NCBI RefSeq assembly: GCF_000003815.2
Contig: NC_049992.1
Location: 452,768-485,183 of the forward strand
Direction of reading: 5' to 3'
DNA from: Branchiostoma floridae
Taxonomy: Eukaryota > Chordata > Leptocardii > Amphioxiformes > Branchiostomatidae
Length of the DNA: 32,416 nt
In this document: piece by piece, positions 27,755 to 32,416 of the stretch
Position numbering within the stretch: the first letter of the stretch is position 1
Layout: every line of letters begins with the position of its first letter
Made by a program: the position numbers and the translations under genes
Notes under the pieces: model-generated
Databases searched by the model: none
Seen by the model: only the letters and a program-made list of their open reading frames with translations
Told to the model about the DNA's origin: nothing

Positions 27755-27885
27755 AATCCTGTGCCCTTGGGAAAGGTACTTTACACTCATTCCCTCACTC
27801 ACTCACTCCACTCAGGTGAAAATGAGCGCTTGTTGGGGACATCTTTTCGGGTCGGGGTGAATCCGGAAGTCCCGTGTTTACCAGG
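27755..27885 (+). mobile_element. SINE family 1 fragment
   Basis: GTGCCCTTGGGAAAGGTACT, TTTACACTCATTCCCTCACT and CTCAGGTGAAAATGAG match the SINE body in plus orientation; CCCGTGTTT follows. Truncated. Confidence 0.65.
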
Positions 27886-27977
27886 AACAATACAAAACCT
27901 ATCTTACGTCTTACGTAGCTGTGCAAAACTTTATCTTACGCCTACAGACGAGGGGCACACTGTTGCCTTGCAGTACG

Positions 27978-27997
27978 TAGTCTCTACCAGACTCCGG
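27978..27997. repeat. Solo end of the TAGTCTCTACC MITE
   Basis: Twenty bases identical to the left end of the 29041 element; no right partner nearby. Confidence 0.7.
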
Positions 27998-27999
27998 CC

Positions 28000-29030
28000 T
28001 GGCCGAATAGTAATACTAATAGGGGACAAGTTAGGAATAAAAGTGAACTGACCAGCCGACGGATAGACTGCAAAAGTCTGACTGAAATCCCATGGCAACT
28101 TATTGGGCCAAATTCTTCTCTTTTTTTCATCCAGCTGGCACGTCTGCTTGGGGACTAGCCTTGCTGACCAGAAGAAAGCCAGAAAAAATAAACAAACAAA
28201 CAAACAAACAAACAAAAGCATTACTAACTCCCGACTGAAACCTCAGCTTGGAGAATACCTGAAGTCGGTTTACCTGGTAAATTCGTCTTCCACTGCCTAA
28301 AAAGAAGAAGCCAAACCCAACAAAACCAGTATAATGTACACTTCAGTAGCACAGCATAGTCATAGAATGTAGTTCCTAGCACCTTTGTATTTTCCTTATT
28401 TTACACGTTGTTTGTACCTGCAATTAGCCCTCGGGCAAGAATTTGCATGAATTTGCAATAAAGATATTGTCTTAGCCTATATATCTTTATTGACACCACA
28501 AAAGTACAGCGACTTTCGTTAGGTCTACTGCAAACATACATGTGAACAAAGAAGTGCATACAATTAATAACCTACATGAATGTCTACGAATAAGTATCAA
28601 TATGTCAACATGATGAGTCTAGAGTATCATTTACACTATTGGTTCTAAGGTCTTGTCATTCTTTGATTTATTGACCTATCTGTACACTGTAACTGTAAGT
28701 GTTACGAAAAGAAATACTACTACACAACCGGAACCCCCCTTTTCTCCGTTCGTCTGCCTGACCGGCTAGCCTTCATGTGAAGAGCCATCGTGAAGAATGA
28801 TGTTGTTTTGCAGTAGCCGGAGCGCCCTCCACGTCCCAAACAAACAAAGAAAGGCCGGAGTTTTGCTGTTTACCCGTTCAGTGCCCTGTCTGGCCGGCTA
28901 GACACCGGCTACTCCACCTCAAGTGTGTCGGCCAACAAGACGACGTAGATTTATGTCTGCAAACACAGACTTCCTGCCATACAACTTTCTTTTATCGGTT
29001 TGATCACATGCAGACAAGGCTGCCACGCTG
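28000..29030. other. Unassigned sequence; (CAAA)n and possible LINE 3' end
   Basis: (CAAA)n at about 28188-28216. TTTGTACCTGCAATTAGCCC and GGGCAAGAATTTGCA followed by AATAAAG at 28410-28465 look like a LINE 3' end. GGCCGGCTAGACACCGG near 28890 is a short inverted sequence. No exon. Confidence 0.45.
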
Positions 29031-29317
29031 GCTATTTTAGTAGTCTCTACCAGACTCCGGATCGCTGGAAAATCGTAGAAATGGAACAAATAGAGAGGAA
29101 TATAACCGGCCAGGGAACAGCTCGCGATCCTAGGATCATCCGATATTAGAATATGCTATATTGAGGCAAAGAGCTCATTTCCGATCCAGTGCGTGTGTCA
29201 AACGCGTTACTGTTGCCTAGCCGGCTATATTCCTCTGGCCGGCATACTCCTCTATTTGTACCATTTCTACGATTTTTTTCCAGCGACCCGGAGTCTGGTA
29301 GAGACTAGCTATTTTAG
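29031..29317. mobile_element. MITE (TAGTCTCTACCAGACTCCGG ends) with 10-bp target duplication
   Basis: Element 29041-29307 (267 bp). GCTATTTTAG is directly repeated at 29031-29040 and 29308-29317. The inner TIR continues with CGCTGGAAAA / TTTTTTTCCAGCG, and the centre has a second inverted region around CCGGC. Confidence 0.9.
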
Positions 29318-29325
29318 GCTATAAA

Positions 29326-29536
29326 CGTCACATTTCAGAACCGGTGACCGGACGGGCTGTTTGTCGAAACGAATAATAGAAATGTATACGTAAAAATATA
29401 CAGAAATAATGCCCACGATTACTAGTATTCTTTTTATGTGTTGTGTAGTTTGGTGTCTTATACATGATCAAACAGTGATATACTACTCTTTGTTCCCGAA
29501 GGCTGCCCGGCCGGGCCCCGGTTTGGAAATGTGACG
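29326..29536. mobile_element. MITE with CGTCACATTTC ends, copy 3
   Basis: CGTCACATTTCAGAACCGG at the left, CCCCGGTTTGGAAATGTGACG at the right. The core is shared with 12068-12236. Confidence 0.85.
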
Positions 29537-29540
29537 TAGG

Positions 29541-30032
29541 CCTTAAGGTCTCATTGATGAGTTTCTTCTTTCCATAGACTTATATGTTATAATTCGTGTT
29601 TTTCATGGGCGCGTTCATAATGACGCTACGTAAAATTTTAGCAGATTTTTCATTCGATGTTGAGCACATTTACCCTATATCGTGGGAAAAAATTGCCAAC
29701 GTCAAATAGAAACTGGTTCTTTTTTTATAGCAATTACAAACTACGATTAGTCAATCCCCACAAAAGGCACTTTTTTCGCTTTGAGTGTACAACCGCACCA
29801 CTCAGAACCCACGACTGTGTACCTCCGACCTAGCGCGCGGCTGCAAAACTTTACCTGCTAATTTCTTCAGTTACAAATAAGCTTTCACCAATCTAACTTT
29901 TGAGATCAGTTCCGCTGCCTAAAAGGGAATTTCTCACCGCTAAAAACATGCGTCCATGCAGCCGTTCATTTTTGGCTCGGATCTCTTTTAGGGTACCCAC
30001 TCGCGGAGTAATACATCAATGAGACCTTAAGG
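29541..30032. mobile_element. TIR element with CCTTAAGGTCTCATTGATG ends
   Basis: CCTTAAGGTCTCATTGATG at the left and CATCAATGAGACCTTAAGG at the right bound 492 bp without any open frame of note. The target duplication is unclear (possibly GGC). Single copy in this window. Confidence 0.7.
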
Positions 30033-30519
30033 GCTCGAGTTAGAGTTAGCCATAGTACCGGAATGGACCCCTACTCTTTTAGATACGAGAAGCATTATAT
30101 GACTGGTTTATTTCGAAATTTAACAAAATGACAATGACATTGAAGCCACACGGCTGAATTGCGACTTGTCATTACAAACCGATAACATCAAAGTGGTTAA
30201 AATTGAAGCAATAACACAGTTCTTAAAAAGCGTTGTAGACAGACAAATTAAATCAGTATTGGGATAAAATGAAGTATCATTACCAAAACATTTAAAATAG
30301 TATTTGCTTATAACACAGTAATATCAGTATATAACTATTTAAAATATAGCCTGATTTAATCGCGCTTCTCAGGCCCGTCGTACATTGCCGCGCCTATCCG
30401 CGGGGAGGAGTCTACAAGCTCCGGATAGCGGAGTTTGCGTGCGTTACACAGACTATTTAAAATACATAATGCTATTTGATACAAAAACACTGAGGTGACA
30501 ATTACTTGTTCAAGCTTCT
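30033..30519. other. Unassigned AT-rich sequence
   Basis: Mostly AT-rich. 30360-30445 is GC-rich with TATCCGCGGGGAGG / CTCCGGATAGCGG, a short imperfect inverted repeat. Confidence 0.45.
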
Positions 30520-30760
30520 TTTCACGTGCTCAACCACGGGACCTCCATTAAGCGTCCTATACGAGCGAGGCTCCTACCCGAAGCTAGGTACTTATTTTCA
30601 CCAGAGTGGAGTGGGAGAATTGGCGTTAAGTGCCTTTTCCCCAAGGGCACAGAATCGAAGCCTGTCAGGGGAGTGGGCCAAAACTCGTGCTTCAGAGCCG
30701 AACGCTAAAGCGAGATGCCAGGTGGTCAGTAAGGGACGCTTTGTCATCTTTCCTTCACAG
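30520..30760 (-). mobile_element. SINE family 1 fragment
   Basis: ACGGGACCTCCATTAAGCGT, CCGAAGCTAGGTACTTATTT, CACCAGAGTGGAGTG and CCCCAAGGGCACA match the family in minus orientation; the head is diverged. Confidence 0.65.
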
Positions 30761-30777
30761 CATTGACGCCTGTCAGG

Positions 30778-30997
30778 GGTACTCTCCAAGCAGAGGTCGA
30801 ACGAATCGCGCAGATATAGTAGTAGTCGACAAAAATACGCTCGCGCTCTTCCTAGGAAGAACGCGAGCGTATTTTTTTCGACTACATGTACTAACGTTAC
30901 TATATCTGCGCGATTCGACCTCTGCTTGGAGAACGCGAGCGTATTTTTTTCGACTACTACTATATCTGCGCGATTCGACCTCTGCTTGGAGAGTAAG
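30778..30997. mobile_element. Hairpin MITE with a duplicated right arm
   Basis: The left arm (CTCTCCAAGCAGAGGTCGAA to ATACGCTCGCG) pairs with a right arm that occurs twice: GAACGCGAGCGTATTTTTTT ... CGCGATTCGACCTCTGCTTG at about 30859-30931 and again at about 30931-30995. Ends GTACTCTCC and GGAGAGTA belong with 12348-12534. Confidence 0.85.
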
Positions 30998-31228
30998 TCA
31001 GGGGCGTGAACCCAAACTCTCTATTCAGAGACAAACATTATTTGGTCAGTAATAGAGCCTTCCCACTGAAACCGAATTAGCAGGAATCAAGCAGAACCAG
31101 CCAGAATGAAGAATTTGCAAAATTCGTTTACCACATTCGGGCGGAAATTCCAATTGGACATAATGCCTCTTCACACGAGAGGCGGACTGAGCCGGAATGA
31201 AAATTCCGTCTGAAATCATAAAAATTCT

Positions 31229-31464
31229 GGAATGCAGTAGACTCCGTTGCAGTCGTCGGAACGGGGCTGTTTTTCTTTTTTGGGGGGGGGGGGGCGTTGG
31301 TCCGCGATTTTTAACGTTGGCAATGTTCTCTTGTGCCGGGAAAGGGAGTTTGCCGAGGAAGGGACTTTGCTGTGGAAGGGAGTTTGCCGTGATAGCGAGT
31401 TTTCCCCGTCGGAGAAAAAAAAACAGCCCGGTTCCGAAGACTGCAACGGAGTCTAGGAATACAG
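31229..31464. mobile_element. MITE (TAGACTCCGTTGCAGTCG ends) with 9-bp target duplication
   Basis: Element 31238-31455 (218 bp) with ~40-bp TIRs (TAGACTCCGTTGCAGTCGTC ... ACTGCAACGGAGTCTA). Flanks GGAATGCAG and GGAATACAG are a 9-bp duplication with one mismatch. The interior has GGGAGTTTGCCG-type short repeats. It may lie inside a larger element (about 31060-31563; GGAAT/ATTCC-rich). Confidence 0.85.
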
Positions 31465-31732
31465 TGAGAATTTCTAGAAAACACCACGCATTCCCAGCAA
31501 TATACAAAGAATTTTATTCAGACGGCATTTCTGTTCATCCAGATTCTCGTGTAAAGGGGGCTTAATTTAGGGGCACTTTGTCATCTTTCCTTCTGTCAAA
31601 ATGCATCATCTCAGCTCAGTGCGCGGGGGAACGGGAATAAAGGGAGCTTTCTGGCTCACACTAGTACTGTACCCCATAATTTATGGCACAGAAGCAGCCT
31701 GTCAGACAGAAATAGTTTCAGATCTCAAGCAG

Positions 31733-31966
31733 GAAAAGTGGTAACCTCCATAGCAGGCTCTCTGGGGGCTTTTTGGGGGCTCATAATACACTTTTTCTGG
31801 CCATTTCTTTTTGTACTGGTCGCTGATTGCTGGCCTTTGGGGGCGGCAGTCAGAAAAGGCCAGCAATCAGCGACCATTACAAATAGAAATGGCCAGCAAA
31901 AGTGTATTATGAGCCAAAAAAAGAATTAAGCCCCCAGAGATCCTGCCATGGAGGCTAGAAAAGTGG
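31733..31966. mobile_element. Hairpin MITE 2 (TA(A/G)CCTCCAT TIR) with 9-bp target duplication
   Basis: Element 31742-31957 (216 bp), flanked by GAAAAGTGG on both sides. Left TAACCTCCATAGCAGG, right CCTGCCATGGAGGCTA. Long internal arms (GGCTCATAATACACTTTTTC / AAAAGTGTATTATGAGCC). Same family as 1988-2195. Confidence 0.9.
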
Positions 31967-32234
31967 CGACATGTCACCAGAAAGGAATAACAAACGGCAG
32001 AATTCGGAAAACAGCGCGTAAAGGCTGTTGTGCCGAATCGCTGTCGTTGTCGCCCACCCGACATGCACGCTACTGCAAAGGGTTGCAGTCCTTCTGACGG
32101 GACGTTAAGCTTTGGTCCACTGTTCATTTGTGCTTGTCGAAAAGAGCTAGGAGGATTTCCCCGGTACAAAGAACCTGTAGATACTGTAGTATATATCACT
32201 GTACATAGCGATTGTCTTTTATGTTGTAACAATA

Positions 32235-32375
32235 CCCAGTGTAAGAAGTCAGAGGGGCGAGTAGAACAGAAATAAACAATATATACAAATATCCTGACCG
32301 ACCTGGGAATCGAACCCGGGTCCTCCAGATCACAAGACCAGTAGCCTAAATGACTGAGCCAAAAGCCTGACAGGC
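32235..32375 (-). mobile_element. tRNA-derived SINE, family 2
   Basis: Minus strand: TTTTGGCTCAGTCATTTAGG (A-box-like TGGCTCAGTCATTTAGG), then CCGGGTTCGATTCCC (B box), then TTTCTGTTCTACTCGCCCC as at 14390-14425. The acceptor ends and anticodon stem do not pair, so this is a SINE head or tRNA pseudogene rather than a tRNA gene. Confidence 0.7.
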
Positions 32376-32416
32376 GTTTGGCATTGTCATTTAGCACTAC
32401 TTTAACCCCCCACTGG

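Noticed and set aside
30630-31052. A 140-codon plus-strand frame
   Set aside because: It runs through the SINE fragment and the duplicated arms of a hairpin MITE, which explains its internal repeats.
32288-32372. Functional tRNA gene (also at 5500-5582, 24300-24340 and 25880-26002)
   Set aside because: Boxes A and B are recognisable, but acceptor and anticodon stems do not pair and each is joined to a repeated SINE body.
31867-32397. A 176-codon minus-strand frame
   Set aside because: It crosses a hairpin MITE and a tRNA-derived SINE and shows no domain or conserved motif.

Overview
The window looks like animal nuclear DNA, most probably from a lancelet (Branchiostoma). The evidence is three multi-exon genes with GT-AG introns and matching codon phases, dense small inverted-repeat transposons (MITEs), tRNA-derived SINEs, non-LTR retrotransposon remnants and a 100-N assembly gap (27160-27259). 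The species is an inference from gene content and repeat style, not from a database match. Most open reading frames are chance or microsatellite translations; real coding sequence is a small part of the window.

Left third (1-15.1 kb). Two paralogous minus-strand genes, A (exons at 2228-2436 and 1204-1479, continuing off the left edge) and B (10493-10695, 8783-9058, 6619-6826), encode a secreted, cysteine-rich protein that I cannot name. A plus-strand aldo-keto reductase (AKR) gene has six exons from 4580 to 15083 and predicts a 315-residue enzyme with the full Asp/Tyr/Lys/His tetrad. Gene B lies entirely inside AKR intron 2 on the opposite strand. A 33-bp fragment of AKR exon 3 lies upstream of AKR exon 1, just beyond gene A's 5' flank. 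This suggests that gene A/B was duplicated together with its AKR neighbourhood.

Middle (17.0-20.9 kb). A three-exon plus-strand gene (17083-20383) encodes a 280-residue multi-pass membrane protein of the Rolling stone type.

Right part (20.9-32.4 kb). No gene is supported. It is a mosaic of SINE copies (tandem in places), MITEs (some nested), fragments of LINE/LTR elements, a ~30-bp degenerate minisatellite and unassigned sequence.

The most unusual theme is 'exon echoes'. Exons 2, 4 and 5 of the AKR gene, exon 2 of the Rolling stone gene and exon 1 of gene B each sit beside one to five tandem, partly degenerate copies of part of the same exon with its splice site. One echo of AKR exon 2 is open and in frame, and could add 47 residues by alternative acceptor use. 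A second theme is three unrelated-looking MITE families that all begin with TA(G/A) and have 9-10-bp target duplications. One insertion is confirmed by the empty site in the paralogous gene.
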